From: Anagrus nilaparvatae
Lineage: Eukaryota; Arthropoda; Insecta; Hymenoptera; Mymaridae
Reading direction: 5' to 3'
DNA: 64,000 bases
Assembly: GCA_022575985.1 (NCBI GenBank)
Contig: JAKSXM010000007.1
Span: 10,418,501-10,482,500 of the forward strand
A program made the translations under genes and the position numbers. Position 1 is the first letter of the stretch; each line of letters begins with the position of its first letter. This document shows positions 24,775 through 37,469 of the stretch, piece after piece. The notes beneath the pieces were generated by a model. That model saw only the letters and a list, made by a program, of their open reading frames with translations. It was not told where the DNA came from and ran no database searches.

Positions 24775-24825
24775 TTTTATGAAGTAATTAAATAAAAATA
24801 AAATTTTTTTTTTAAAAATTGAAAT

Positions 24826-26057
24826 ATGGAAAAAATTACCATATTTTTTACCTTATTTTGTCTACTAAGTTGTGCTTTTGAACCAGCTAAAGCAGTAAGT
24901 ATAAACATTTATACCGATTCAGAAAATAGCTATTTCTTAACTAAGGGCAAAAATATTGACATATATTATTTCCGGGGGTTTGATATGTGTGTTTCATAAA
25001 AATAAGCAAAAAATTTATTACCTAAGCATGGGAATCCGTTTATTAAGCTGATTTTACTAGAAAAGGCATATTTTGGTATAAAAAAGTCACTGACTTTATT
25101 TTAACTGATGTTAGAAATAATATTTTTGGCCTGAAAAAGGCAGAAAAATTGCAAGAAAAAATTGAGAAGGATGAAAATACTGCTTTATACTTTAAAAATA
25201 AAAAATAGTGATTGCAAATGGCTTTCACGCAACACTTAACTCTACAAGGAGTTGAGATATGAGTTTAATGGGCGACAGTTATAGGCTCATTATCGCGAAA
25301 AGTTAATGCCAGTGGGGGTCTCAATAAATACTCCATATTAGAAACTTATTATTTTACTAAAATATACTTTTATTCCAAAAAGAGCTTTAAAAAAACAAAC
25401 TATTATTACATTAGAATTGTAAGATACAATCGTAAACCAATGTTGACGAACCCTATAAATTTTTATACATTTTTTAAAATTTCAATAGTTAAAATATTTA
25501 AAATTTTCAAATATTTAAAAAAAATTTTCTTTTTTTTTAGATTAGGGTTTGTAAATTTTTGTTCGCATATAATAAATTTATATATGATACGATTAAACGA
25601 GCGCTAATGAACCTTATAAATTTTTATACATTAATAAAAATTTTAAATGTAAATATTAAAAAAAAATTTCTTTTATTTTTAGAACAGGCTTTGTAAATTT
25701 ATTTTCGTTGATCCAGCAGGAAATGAACTAAAGGGTGTTAAATTCAATGTTATTGTTTATTTTAAAAATGCACCTAAGCATACACGTTTACCAGAACCAA
25801 TTTTTTACCAAGAGGATGATGAATCCATGCCTACATATATAAATGATCTAGATTTTTACTCAGTTGGTAAAATCCCAGTTGGTACTTTTGAAAATGAAAC
25901 CTCAGGATTTAAAAGAGAAATGGAAAATAATAATTATGAAGCAGAAATTGAATCATTATCAACAGGATTCAAAACTACACAAGAATTTTCCGTAGTAAAT
26001 AAATATGATTTTTCAGATTCTGATGAACTTGTGATTCCATTGAAAATTGATTATTAA
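24826..26057 (+). CDS. Small secreted protein, copy 2 (two exons)
   Basis: Exon 1 (24826-24894) encodes the 23-residue signal peptide, differing from copy 1 at one residue (Val7 to Phe). Exon 2 (25683-26057) gives 124 residues, so the product is 147 aa. Relative to copy 1 the mature chain gains four residues before EPIFYQED and an extra Asp, and loses four residues after TYI. Charge changes are frequent: E to K, V to E, V to K, G to D. Relative to copy 3 it differs by three substitutions and a two-residue gap, matching their recent common origin. The AATAAA signal overlaps the stop. The frame is open and the splice sites are intact, so it appears functional. Its role is unknown. Confidence 0.72.
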
Positions 26058-26368
26058 TAAAATTATTACATTTGAACTTTATGGTGAAAAAAAAATTTGT
26101 TATTTTTAAATTAATTTAAAACATTTGTATTATAATATAATTACATTTAATTATTGTCATTTTTTTATCAACATTACATTTAATTAATACAATTTAATAT
26201 AAATAACATGAAAATAATAATAATTATAATTATATATTTGGTCAATAAATTCAAAAAATATTCTATAAAACGATATAAATTATTTTATTAAATTTATACT
26301 TTAAATATTAATTAAATTTATAGAAAATATAATTATTTTAATTATAACTTATAATATTATTATTAATT

Positions 26369-26480
26369 CACTGTCAGGTTGGTTATATTTGAAATTGTAA
26401 TTTTCAATGATTTGATGCATGAATTTTAAAGAAATTCGCTTAAAAATTCAAACAGAATTGAACAGAACAGCCTGACAGTG
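26369..26480. repeat. 112-bp CACTGTCAGG hairpin, copy 2
   Basis: Same inverted ends and length as at 17003-17114, although internal bases differ (for example GGTTATATTTGAAATTG). It lies between the convergent gene ends. Confidence 0.7.
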
Positions 26481-26754
26481 AGCGATTATTGTTATTTTTT
26501 ATATTTACATTAAATTTTTATTTTATGGATAAATAATATTAAATATGAACACCATTAAAAAAACTCTATTATTTTGTTGAATTATTTACACGTGAATAAT
26601 AAAGAAATGTATTTCATTAAATTCTGTAAAAAAATGCATTTAAACAAATAAAAAAATGAATTTAAACCTAACAATAACGTATACATTTAATTTTATAAGA
26701 TAAAAATATCACATTTATTAATTAATTTTTTTTTATCATGCAACTTAACGTAGA

Positions 26755-27428
26755 TTATTTATTTGGTGATAAGTTTTTTAACCAATTATGAATTGTTTTA
26801 TGATTATTTTGGATCCATTGTACATTTGTTTGTGCTTGTTCAACAACTTGGGTTATCGTCCGAGCTGCACTGTTTAATTCTTTGAGATGTTCTTTCATGA
26901 AATCTAAGAGCTGTTAAAAGAATATTAAATTTTATTTATTTAAATTTTCCAGAAACGATCAATGTTTTACTTACCTCCATTAACTGCCTCTTTGTATTTA
27001 TTCTGCTTGTGAATGATTTGATGATATGATTGATGAATGACTGAGAATTTCCCAAACTAAAATGAAAATTAATCATATTAATTACTTTTTAGCATCAAAA
27101 GATAATCAAAAAATAAAATAAACCTACTATTCAATAACATAAGTCCATTTAGAAATGAAATAATTAAATGCTAAAGGTTGTCCAATAACACTATTAGAAA
27201 CAGCATTAATAGCTCTAACTGAATCTTGTTTTCTAATACCAGAATTTTCAGTTAAAGACCAATCCAAATAACGACTTAATAACCAAACTTCTCTAGTACA
27301 ACCAAGTGATGATAATAATATATCTTTTTCAGATGCAACATTACTTTTAAGAAAACGTTCCCATGCAAATTCCCAATCCTCTAAACCACCATAACGTATT
27401 GCTGTACAATAAACAACACTTTTTAAAT
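26755..27428 (-). pseudogene. Aminopeptidase 3' remnant, copy 2 (exons 12, 11, part of 10)
   Basis: Exon 12 (26910-26755) and exon 11 (27056-26975) are intact, and exon 10 runs from 27128 up to 27428. Over about 100 codons exon 10 matches the complete gene ([20 protein letters not shown] and onward to KWTYVIE). At 27,428 the match ends after TTTTTAAAT and the sequence jumps to the start of block b2. No catalytic region is present, so it cannot be an active peptidase. The minus-strand frame that continues past the break into b2 is an artefact of the junction. Confidence 0.88.
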
Positions 27429-28637
27429 GATTGATGAATGACTGAGAATTTCGATTTTTAAGACCTAAGAAACCCCTAGACACAGACTATAAAAAAAAAT
27501 TACTCCCTGAATCCCTAAAAAAGTTATTATTTAAGAATTTAACGTTCGTTTTTTGATGAAATTAATTTTTAAGAATTTATCGGTGATTAATCGAACTAAT
27601 AAATCAATTTTTGATTTATATAACTCAACACTGTTAGGTGTACGAACTCGTCGTCTCTTTTTTTGTTAAACCTAACATGCAGTATTTAGTTAAACGATTT
27701 TTTCAAATCATTATATCAAATATTAATTTTTTAAAAATTTTAATTTACAAGAAATTAAATTTTTAATTTAAAAAAGTTACCGAATTTTTTAAAAAAAAGT
27801 TAAATGACCTCAATTGTCAAAAAAAATTTTGTTTAATTTCATAAACTTTTAAAAACCCGAAAATACCTGATTAATTTTCTCTAAATTTTAGTTAAATTGA
27901 ACTAATTTGATCACCTAACTATCTAAAATGGCAATAATTTCGAATAGGTTTGAAGAATTTTCCTCATATAAATTTTCAGTATTTTCCGATCGATCAATTT
28001 AAATTTAATGTTTTTAGTAAGTTATAGTATACGCCAAAAATTTCACCTGTTGACTTTTCTCTAAATTTTGGATTAGTTAAAATAATTTGGTCGTTTAGCT
28101 ACCTAAAATTATAACGATTTAAAATAGGTTATAGGTTTACAGAATGTATGTCATTTAAATTTACAGTAGAGGGGGGTAAATATTCGGCGAAATCTGCTCT
28201 AGAGAGGGTCAACTTGAGATTTTTAGGAAGTGGTGCCTTTTTGGTAACAAAAAACCTCACGAAGTCGGTTTTTAATTTTTAATATCGGTTTTGATGAATA
28301 GGTTTTGATTGATCGGTTTTGAAATAGCGAAAAATAATGAGGGGGGGGGGCTACACTTTTCTAACCTATACTAATCGATCAACTTCACTCTCCATATGAT
28401 AAATTGAGGGGCAATTCATGTGCTCATACTGTTTTCTGAGCGAAATTTTTCGTTTTTAATTTTTAAAAATTCACCACGCCTTTTTTGATTTTTGACTCAC
28501 CTCTGCATAAAATAACCTAAAATTGCAAAAAACGACGAAAAACCTTGAAAAATGGCAGTTTTACCACTAAAATTGAACAGTAGACATAAATTTTTTGAAA
28601 AAACAGAAAAAACTTTTTTTTGCTAAAAACTACTGCT

Positions 28638-29701
28638 CACACCTAGCTTGAACGAGCGAAAAGTCGAAAAAAAATGACGACAAAATCTGATACTACAAAG
28701 TTTTCGGGAATAGTTTGTTATTTTCATATTTCCATAGCAGTAAGTTGGAGCTGCTCGTCTAAAAAATTTTTAGTCAATTTTGTGGGTGGCTAAGAGATCA
28801 AAATCCGAAAATTTGATTTTTTACAATAAATCTTTATTAAGTTTAATGAAATAGATGAAAAATTTGGATTGCCAGGAAAAAACCACTCCTGAAGAAAAAA
28901 AAACTTATCTTTTTCCGATGAAATTTAGACAATTTATCGTCAATTTAAGATTTTGCCTAAATTCGTGTTAAAAAAGATTGAAATTTTATTGAAAAAAGTC
29001 TGTTTCTGAACTTTAAACATGCATTACTCGCTTGATTTTCATCGTAAAATAATAATTTTTTTTTTAAATCGATTAATTTTTCCCTGACAATTCATTTCTT
29101 TAAGAAAAAAATCATTTTTATTGATCAAATTTCAATTCTTAGGTCAAAAGCCTTTGAAAATAGTAAGTAGCAAGATTTACTTAACACAGTTTTTGGCCTA
29201 AAAATTGAAATTTGGTCATTAAAAATGATTTTTTTCTTAAAGAAATGAATTGCCAGGGAAAAATTAATCGATTTTAAAAAAAAATTATTATTTTACGATG
29301 AAAATCAAGCGAGTAATGCATGTTTAAAGTTCAGAAACAGACTTTTTTCAGTAAAATTTCAATCTTTTTTAACACGAATTTGGGCAAAATCTTAAATTGA
29401 CGATAACTTGGCTAAATTTCATCGTAAAAAGATAAGTTTTTTTTCTTCAGGAGTGGTTTTTTCCTGGCAATCCAAATTTTTCATCTATTTCTTTAAATTT
29501 AATAAAGATTTATTGTTAAAAATCAAATTTTCATATTTTGATCTCTCAGTCGCCCACAATATTGACTAAAAATTTTTTAGACGAGCAGCTCCAACTTACT
29601 GCTATGGAAATATGAAAATAACAAACTATTCCTGAAAACTTTGTAGTATCAGATTTTGTCGTCATTTTTTTTCGACTTTTCGCTCGTTCAAGCTAGGTGT
29701 G
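28638..29701. mobile_element. 1,064-bp palindromic element with 4-bp target duplication
   Basis: The ends are CACACCTAGCTTGAACGAGC and its inverse, flanked by TGCT on both sides (28634-28637 and 29702-29705). Block b1 has the single TGCT at the empty site. The two arms, about 500 bp each, pair almost perfectly around a spacer near 29,140-29,200. There is no coding capacity. The class is unclear; it is a foldback or long-terminal-inverted-repeat non-autonomous element. Confidence 0.85.
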
Positions 29702-29994
29702 TGCTTTATCGACAACGTAAAGTAAAAAAAGTCTTCCTTTTTCTAACTTTGGGCTAACAATGGGGCTAACGCAGCTAAAAATTTTTAAATGGGACCCCCC
29801 AATTTTTTTTTCTAGAAGTTACACATTTTTCATGTATTTCACGTGAAAAAAATTTTTTCTTTATTTGGGACATCCTAACCTACAAAACTTTAATTTTCGT
29901 TAAAAATAAATGTTTTTTTTTTCAAGTTTTACTCCAGTCAAAATACGGGTTTGGTTGTATTTTCACTGGCGAACACAAGATTTGCTATATTATA

Positions 29995-32900
29995 CAGAGT
30001 ATTCAGAAATTCGTGCGCACGGCGCTAAGGTGTTCCGTTTTACATGAAGTCTTTTATGGCTAAACTCTAGTTTAGTATACGCTTAAACTTCAGATTAATT
30101 CTGATTTCTGTAATTCTAGACGTAAAAACTAAGAATACTGGACTTTCTGTTTTAATTTATTGTTGTATTTTTATTGGGGCAAATTGGAGTAATAATGAGA
30201 CTTGTTATTTATTATAGAGCGAAGCTCTACCTTAATGGATGCAAAAATCGACACCTTGTGGGCACGATATCTCAACAACGATCCATCCGATTACTTTAAT
30301 TTTTTAAAACTGGGTTTCTTTTATCGAGTTGATGGAACCTATAGTTTTTGGGTCAAATCCGCTATTTTTAAAAGCATGTTTATTCTTGTATTTTCGCTTC
30401 ACAGAGGTGAAAAACCTTAAATGTCAACTGCGCAATAAATTTCATAGCTTTTGTATAAACTTTGCATCGATGTAATATCATAGAAATGCAAAATAACACA
30501 AGATACTTATATTTTTAGGCACGATCACCCTATGTATGCAATATATAGATGAAAAGTTTATCAGGTCAATAAACGGAAAAGTTTCTAAATTGTCCAATTC
30601 GTGGAGAAATAAAAGATAAAATTCTTTATGCATTGATCAGTTTGAAAAATTTATTAGAAATTAATAACTAATAAGTTTTTGATTCTTCTAAGGGTTAATT
30701 CATTGAAAAAAAAAACGGTTGTTTATAAACCGATTTTTTTAAATAGCGTAATTTAATTAAATAAAAAAGAGTTTAGGAACCTGGTAATAATAATGGTATG
30801 GTAAAAGTATGGTATAAGTGCGTGTGAGTATTACAGCTGAATTTTGGCACAGAGATATTCAAGACCTAAATACATACGCTTTTATATTCTAATTTTTTCG
30901 GCCGCGTGTTCTGGAAAAAGTTGTAGGTCCACAAAAATGGCCAATTTAAAAAAAAAAAAACTATGAAACTCCGGAATAGTCTAGGTTTTTAACTAAGGCC
31001 AAAACATAATAAGTTTATATTTTACAATTTTCGGTATTTTAAATCTGGAGAGGGATGTCGGGCCATTGAAGACGTGTATCCGAGCTCAAAATCATGTATA
31101 CTATAAACTAAGAGCTTGAATAAACGGCGGGCCTTCAATAGCCCGACATGCCCTTCCAGAGCCAAAATACCAAAAAATTAAAAATATAAATTAAGTATGT
31201 TTTGGCCCATAATGAAAATCTAGTCTATTCCGGGGTGTCATAATTTCAGTTTTTTTTTTTTTTTTACAAAAATTGGTTAACTTTTTCTAGAACACGCGAC
31301 CAAAAAAATTAGAATACAAAAGTAGGTATGCTTTGATTCTGAAATACGCAATCTGGAGTACAAAGTGGCTGAGAAGTAGAGGACATGAAAACAGCAAAAA
31401 CTACCCCATTTTAGTTTTTTGCAATATTTTGGAAGCAGAGCTAAAATTATCTAATTAACTGGCTTTTTTGAAGAAAGGGTAAGAAAATATTGGGATTCAA
31501 TAATTACAAGCTCTAATTGAGCTATAAGACTAATTATAGGACGTGAAAACTAAACCTCTAAAAAGGACTAGTTATAATACATAAATGATAAGCAACATTA
31601 CAATAAAATCGCTATTCTTATAATTTGTAATTATCACCTTCACTAGATTTTAAGATTCTAAACCCAAATTATTTGATTCTGTAAACCTTTATTATTCTAA
31701 GTCCTTAAATCGAAAATATTCTATGTCCTTCAACTCAAATTATTAAAAGTCTCTAAGCCCGGATTTTTTAAATCCCTAAACTTGAATTTTTCTAAGCCTC
31801 CAAAAGTAAATTATTCTAAGTGCCTAAATAGAAATTATTTTAAGTCCCTAACCCTGGATTATTCTAAGTGCCTAAATTGAAATTTGTCCAAGTACCATTG
31901 GACCCCCCCCCCCCTTAAATCAGACACATTTGACCCCACTTGATTTTCAAATTCACAGGTTACCCCTCCTTATTAACATGTTCAATGTTGAAACTGCGAT
32001 TTTTGCAACAAACTGAAAATTGATCATTTTGGACCAAAAATGGGCATTCAGTTTACTGATTGTAAAGAAGAGAATTTAAAATAAAAAATTTAAAAAGTAA
32101 AATATTTTGCAAACAAATAACTCTGAAGAACAAATAAAGAATTTTTAGAAAAATGCTTTTAGAAAATTTTTGAGACCTATAAAACCCATTTTTGTCTAAA
32201 ATTGCAATTTTTGAGATAATTTAAAAATTAATCAGTTTGGGCCAAAAATAACCGTTTGGTTAAATTGCTATAACATTGAGAAAATTAGCGATAAAAAATT
32301 GCGGTATCCGAGGCTTGAGAAATGACTTTAATACCAAAAAAATTGCGACCAATAAGAAGTATTTTTGTTAACTAACTAACTAAAAAGCAATATTACCAAA
32401 AAACTCTATTTAAAAACCTTGGGCACAGTATTTTTATGCCTAGAAGGCCCGTAGGAATAAACGGAGGTTATCGGGGTTTTTTTTCAATATATTAATGAAA
32501 GTAATTTGTAATTTGGTTTCCTAAAGTTCTTTTGTTAGCGAAAGAAAAGTAAAGACACCGAAAAATCTGCCCTCTTTTTGAAATTTTGTTAACTTTTTGC
32601 ATAAGGGAACTTAAGCTAAATTTTTTCTTGCAAAAACTTTGTTATTATATGGTCTTTCGGTGCTGGACATGGTATTTATAAAGTCATATGACAAAATTAA
32701 ATAGGTTGGTATCAATGGGACATCTCCGTATGTCGCGTTCACTTATACTACTATATAATAGTGTTAATGCCAACCCTTTAATTTTTTTTTTCTTATTTGA
32801 CTATAGAAATAATACGTCCAGCAGTCAAAGACCGTGTATATGCCTTTTTCAGGATTTAAAAAAAAAAATTGTCTCCATCCCTATGTTAATCCTCCTTTTT

Positions 32901-35754
32901 TTTTATTTACTAAATAAATATGTTAAAAAAAGCCATTTTTCATACCGCAGAAATTATGAAAAGTCTAAAAAATAAAATTTACTTAATACATTTTTAACAA
33001 GGAACAAGTTCATTGGATGGGTTATTGAAAAAGTCCGGCTTGGCAGGGGGTGGGTAAAAAAGTGACGTTTTTAGGGGGGGTAAAATACAGGGCGATCCAG
33101 AGCGGATGCATTGTTTGTTTATTCGTTAACCAATCGCAGCTAAGATTACAAGCATCAACAAATAGCGATGCACCTAATAAAATAAAATTCAGGTCCCGCT
33201 CAGGATCACCGTGTATTGACGTTTTAAGGGGGGGAGGGTGAGGTTTGAAATATTGACGACGTTTTTAGGGGGGGTGTGAAATGGAGTTAGAATATTTCCG
33301 ATTAAGGGACTTAGAATAATTTAACTTAGAATAAGAACTTAGAATACTTTAGGTTTATGGACTTAGGATAATTTATATTTCAGGATTTATTGTAATTTCG
33401 ATCTTAGGACTTATAATAATTAGGGAATATACGTTAAAACTGTTATAATTGAACATGTTTCTTGATTGCTGGTTGTGTGAAAACACAAACCAGTTATAAG
33501 TTTTTTTCATTTTCTGTAAAATTCAGGGGTAGTTTTATCTATTTTTGCCCCCGTATAGGAGTCAGTAAATTAAATAAAAGTTAAAATAAGATAAAACTTT
33601 TTCAAATGCAAGTTTAAAAGAAAAATAAAGAAAAAAACTCACATTGTATTTTTCCGATTTTATCTTACCCTGGAGATAGTTTTCAACACCAATAATTAGC
33701 TCTAATATTCCTTTATTGATACAGGATAAAATAATAAATTCAATACTTAATTACTCTTAAAACGTGGCACTTATGAATTTGATCATTAGTTTCAAAATAT
33801 TGTGAAAAAACCCATAAGATGGAAAGTTTCTGCTGTATTTTCCTATTTCCTAACCCAGTAGGACCCCAAATTTGGATTCAGCAACATAAGACTTTTTCTA
33901 ATTCAGATTTTCGAATTCGGAAACCCTTACACAGCATTCTCACTTGAGTGTAATATTAATTTGGTAATTAAGTGAATTACCTTAATACCTTAATACCTTA
34001 ATTTGGTAATTAAGTGAGGGGTATTAGAGTTCAGAGAAATTTTTTTTTTATGAATTATACTCCAGTCAAAATACGGGGGGGGGTTTTATTTTCACTGGCG
34101 AACACGAGATTTGCTCTACTATAGGTTTTTTGGGTCGCTGAACACGAAAATCGGGGTCATTTGAGTGAGAAATTGGGGCTTCACCCTTAAATTTGCAAAA
34201 ACTACCCCCAAAAAGGGGTTTTTTTTACATATTTGCAATTTGAGCGCTCAGATTGGCACCATACGGGTTTTTTGGGTCGCTGATCAAGAATTTCGACTTC
34301 TTTTTCATAAATAATACATATTTCACCCCTAAATTGGCTACAACTCCCCCCCCCCCCAAGGGGGTGTTTTGCTATTTTAGCACTTTGAGCATCCAGGATA
34401 TGTTCATATAGGTTTTTTGGGTCGCTAATCAAGAATTTAGACTCCTTTTTCACAAATAATCAATATTTCACCCCTAAATTGGCTAAAAATCCCCCCCCCC
34501 CCAAGGGGGTGTTTTGCTATTTTACCACTTTGAGCATCCAGGAAATATCCATATAGGTTTTTTGGGTCGGTAATCAAGAATTTTGACTCCTTTTTCACAA
34601 ATAATCAATATTTCACCCCTAAATTGGCTAAAACTCCCCCCCAAGGGGGTGTTTTGCTATTTTACCACTTTGAGCATCCAGGATATATCCATATAGGTTT
34701 TTTGGGTCGCTAATCAAGAATTTCGACTCCTTTTTCATAAATAATCAATATTTCACCCCTATGTTGGCTACAACTCCCCCCCCCCCAAGGGGGTGTTTTG
34801 CTATTTTACCACTTTGAGCATCCAGGATATATCCATATAGGTTTTTTGGGTCGCTAATCAAGAATTTTGACTCCTTTTTCACAAATAATCAATATTTCAC
34901 CCTTAAAATAGCTACAAATACCCCTAAAAGTAAAAAATAAACTTACCTGAAAAATAAATTATTATAACGAAGGAAAAAATGAATAAATGAAACTCAAAGT
35001 GGTAAAATAGCAAAACACCCCCTTGGGGGGGGGGGAGTTGTAGCCAATTTAGGGGTGAAATATTGATTATTTATGAAAAAGAAGTCGAAATTCTTGATCA
35101 GCGACCCAAAAAACCCGTATGGTGCCAATCTGAGCGCTCAAATTGCAAATATGTAAAAAAAACCCCTTTTTGGGGGTAGTTTTTGCAAATTTAAGGGTGA
35201 AGCCCCAATTTCTCACTCAATTGACCCCGATTTTCGTGTTCAGCGACCCAAAAAACCTATAGTAGAGCAAATCTCGTGTTCGCCAGTGAAAATACAACCA
35301 AACCCGTATTTTGACTGGAGTATTATGGAAAAAGCATGTTATAACGAAGTTCCGCAAACAAAAGTTTGGTTGCAATCTTTTCAGCAAACAAATAACAAGG
35401 TTAAAAAATAAGGGGCAGATTTTTGGTGTCCTTTTTGGACAATACTTCAAAATTCTAACTATGCTTATCATTTTTTTACGTCTTATTTAAACATTATTAT
35501 TGAACTCAATCAAATCAAAACTTTAAAAATCCCGAAATTAAAAAATTACTGAAACTATTTTCTTGCTTTTTTTTAACATGATCAGCCTCGCTCTACCCGT
35601 CTTTGACGGTATCTAGTATCTTATTTGAGATTAATAGGTGTAATTTCTAAAACTAAACTTGGGTTAATGCAAGGATTAGTGTAAGAGTCTCACGCCGAAC
35701 GCACGATTTTTGGAACACTTTAGCGCCCGTGCGCGCGAATTTCTGAATACTCTG
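29995..35754. mobile_element. CAGAGTATTC element, copy in b2, with nested insertion
   Basis: Same element as 19209-23913, including the MITE at 33088-33213, but enlarged by the foldback at 34058-35322. The solo foldback end before it starts at 29930. A 72-codon frame at 30202-30420 is interrupted in b1 (TGA at the corresponding place) and is not considered a gene. Confidence 0.65.
34058..35322. mobile_element. Foldback element, TACTCCAG family, copy in b2
   Basis: TACTCCAGTCAAAATACGGG and its inverse end the element. TTA flanks both sides (34055-34057 and 35323-35325), and b1 shows the empty site GAATTATGG. The left arm has about six ~143-bp subrepeats beginning GGTTTTTTGGGTCGCT, each with a variable C run followed by AAGGGGGTGTTTTGCT. 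The right arm has only about two. The unequal arms suggest subrepeat expansion after or during transposition. It is non-coding. Confidence 0.85.
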
Positions 35755-35947
35755 ATAGGTTTTTGGGTCGCTGATCACGAAAATCAAGAATTTCGACTTG
35801 TTTTTCAATGATCAATATTTTACCACAATCAAGAATTTCGACTCTTTTTTTGTGATAAAATATTATATATGGTGCAAAGAAGTTGTAAAAAGAAGGACCA
35901 ATAAATAAATTAAAATAAATGTGTTTTGATTTATCAGAAACAATATA

Positions 35948-36746
35948 CAGGGATCCCTCGTTATCCGCGGTTTTATTATCCGCGATTCACCGTATCCGCG
36001 GTAGGACCTAAATATCCAATCCCTTGTTTTACGCGGGAAAATTCTTATTATCCGCGGTTTTAATTTAAAAAAAAACGCCAAGAAGTATTTTGTTTCAGTG
36101 TGACAATGTTCAGATTTTCGAGAATATTTATCATTTTTTCCTAACCTACATATATTTTTTTAATTTTTATTTTCGTATTTAGTAATTATAAAGGCTCCTC
36201 AATAAAGGAAAACACCATCTCGCGCAAGGAGCGTCATGAATATCGCGGATAAACTCAAAATTTTAGATTTGATTGATAATGGTGAAAAAAGTGCCAGTAA
36301 CCGAACCAAATATTTCTCTAAACGAAAAACCATTTTACAAATCATAAATTCCTTATTAACTGCCTTTGATTTGGCAATGAATTATGATCCGATATTGACA
36401 AAGAGTTTGAGTTATAAACATAGTTGTGAAAACGCAGTAGAAATTTATGAAGAGTTATATAAGGATGTTTTAAGACGAGCAAAACAGTCGCGGATGAACG
36501 ACTTTTTTTAACAGAAAAATTAATCCTGAACTTAATTTCATTGAAATTTTGTATTTTTTGAAATAAAGTTACGTACTTTTAGTCTTAAAATCATTTTTAT
36601 AAAAAAAAAAATTAATTTTTATACCATTTGAACTTCTACGAACGTAACCCCTATTTTCCCATAAGAGTAAGGTCTTATTATCCGCGGTTTTGTTATCCGC
36701 GGTACTTCTTAGGAACGTATCCCCCGCGGATAACGAGGGATGCCTG
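35948..36746. mobile_element. Tigger/pogo-like DNA transposon, internally deleted (799 bp)
   Basis: Ends CAGGGATCCCTCGTTATCCG and, inverted, CAGGCATCCCTCGTTATCCG, with a TA duplication at 35946-35947 and 36747-36748. Block a2 has the empty site CAATATACACTG at about 24,101. Additional TTATCCGCGG words lie subterminally. These are hallmarks of the pogo/Tigger branch of Tc1/mariner. Confidence 0.9.
36236..36511 (+). pseudogene. Remnant of a Tigger/pogo transposase
   Basis: A 91-codon frame lies centrally in the 799-bp element. Its start (MNIADKLKILDLIDNGEKSA) resembles the N-terminal DNA-binding helix region of pogo-type transposases. Its end (RRAKQSRMNDFF) resembles their C-terminal tail. The catalytic DDE region, some hundreds of residues in complete relatives, is missing. 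The frame probably joins the two ends of a deleted gene. It cannot catalyse transposition but might bind element ends if expressed. Confidence 0.65.
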
Positions 36747-37380
36747 TACACTGTAAAAATATGTTACAGTTTCTTGGAAATTCAAGCAGGCCTTTCAAAC
36801 AGCTACCCAAAACTTTGTCCAGCTGTCATTTGGCCAAAAATTAATTAAAACAACAAAAATTATGTGAATTATTTTAAAATTTCATGAATTAATCATCCAA
36901 ACAAAGAAAAATTTATTTTTTAATGATATATAAGTTTTAATAATTGCTTGAATTTGCAAACGATATATTATTACAGTGTAAGTAAGAACATTCTATTAAA
37001 AAAAATTTGATAACAATGCAAAATCCTTTGTTCAGAATTAATGAAGCTTTAATATTTTACTTTCTAGATATGAATTCAAAAAAAAATATGAACGTTATCT
37101 AAAATTCTAGTCATTTAAGGAAAAAAGAGATGTAATAATAAATAGACAATTAATTATTTATTTATTTATTTATTTATTATTCAGTAAATACATTTAAATA
37201 GTATTATATTTAATTAGAACTTGGAAATATTTATTTAAAAACACCTGTGTTTATTTTCGTCTAAAAATTATTTTTGTATTTATTAAAAATTATCTAATAA
37301 ATATGTATATTTACAAAAATTTTTATTTTTTTTGTTTTTTAGATAAGTAAAATAATTAATTTATTCATCCTCTAAAACTG

Positions 37381-37417
37381 TATATAAATGGCCAGCGAAT
37401 GACAATTTTTTACAGTC
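37381..37417 (+). promoter_or_regulatory. Core promoter of secreted-protein gene copy 3
   Basis: TATATAAA at 37381-37388 and ACAGTC at 37412-37417. The surrounding 60 bp match copies 1 and 2 closely. Confidence 0.6.
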
Positions 37418-37469
37418 TTTTATGAAGTAATTAAATAAAAATAAAATTTTTATTTTAAAAAATTGAAAT

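Larger units (their letters stand above)
24035..27428. repeat. Segmental duplication block a2
   Basis: It begins near GTTGTAAAAAGAAGGACC and carries secreted-protein copy 2, the 112-bp hairpin and the aminopeptidase tail up to the middle of exon 10. It lacks the Helitron of a1, giving that element's empty site near 26,188-26,200. Confidence 0.9.
27429..35875. repeat. Transposon-rich block b2
   Basis: Near-identical copy of b1, distinguished by two insertions absent from b1 (28,638 palindrome and 34,058 foldback) and by lacking the 20,339 MITE. 27,480-28,630 is non-coding AT-rich sequence equal to 17,720-18,900. Confidence 0.88.

Noticed and set aside
27127..27483. Chimeric 118-codon frame as a new fusion gene
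   Set aside because: It is exon 10 of a truncated aminopeptidase read by chance across the duplication breakpoint into block b2.
30202..30420. 72-codon plus-strand frame in b2
   Set aside because: The matching b1 sequence has a stop (TGA at about 19539), and the frame lies inside a non-coding transposon.
22479..33241. Identical 63-codon frames at 22479-22670 and 33050-33241
   Set aside because: Identity reflects the b1/b2 duplication. The frame spans a TA-flanked MITE and G runs, with no sign of selection on protein.
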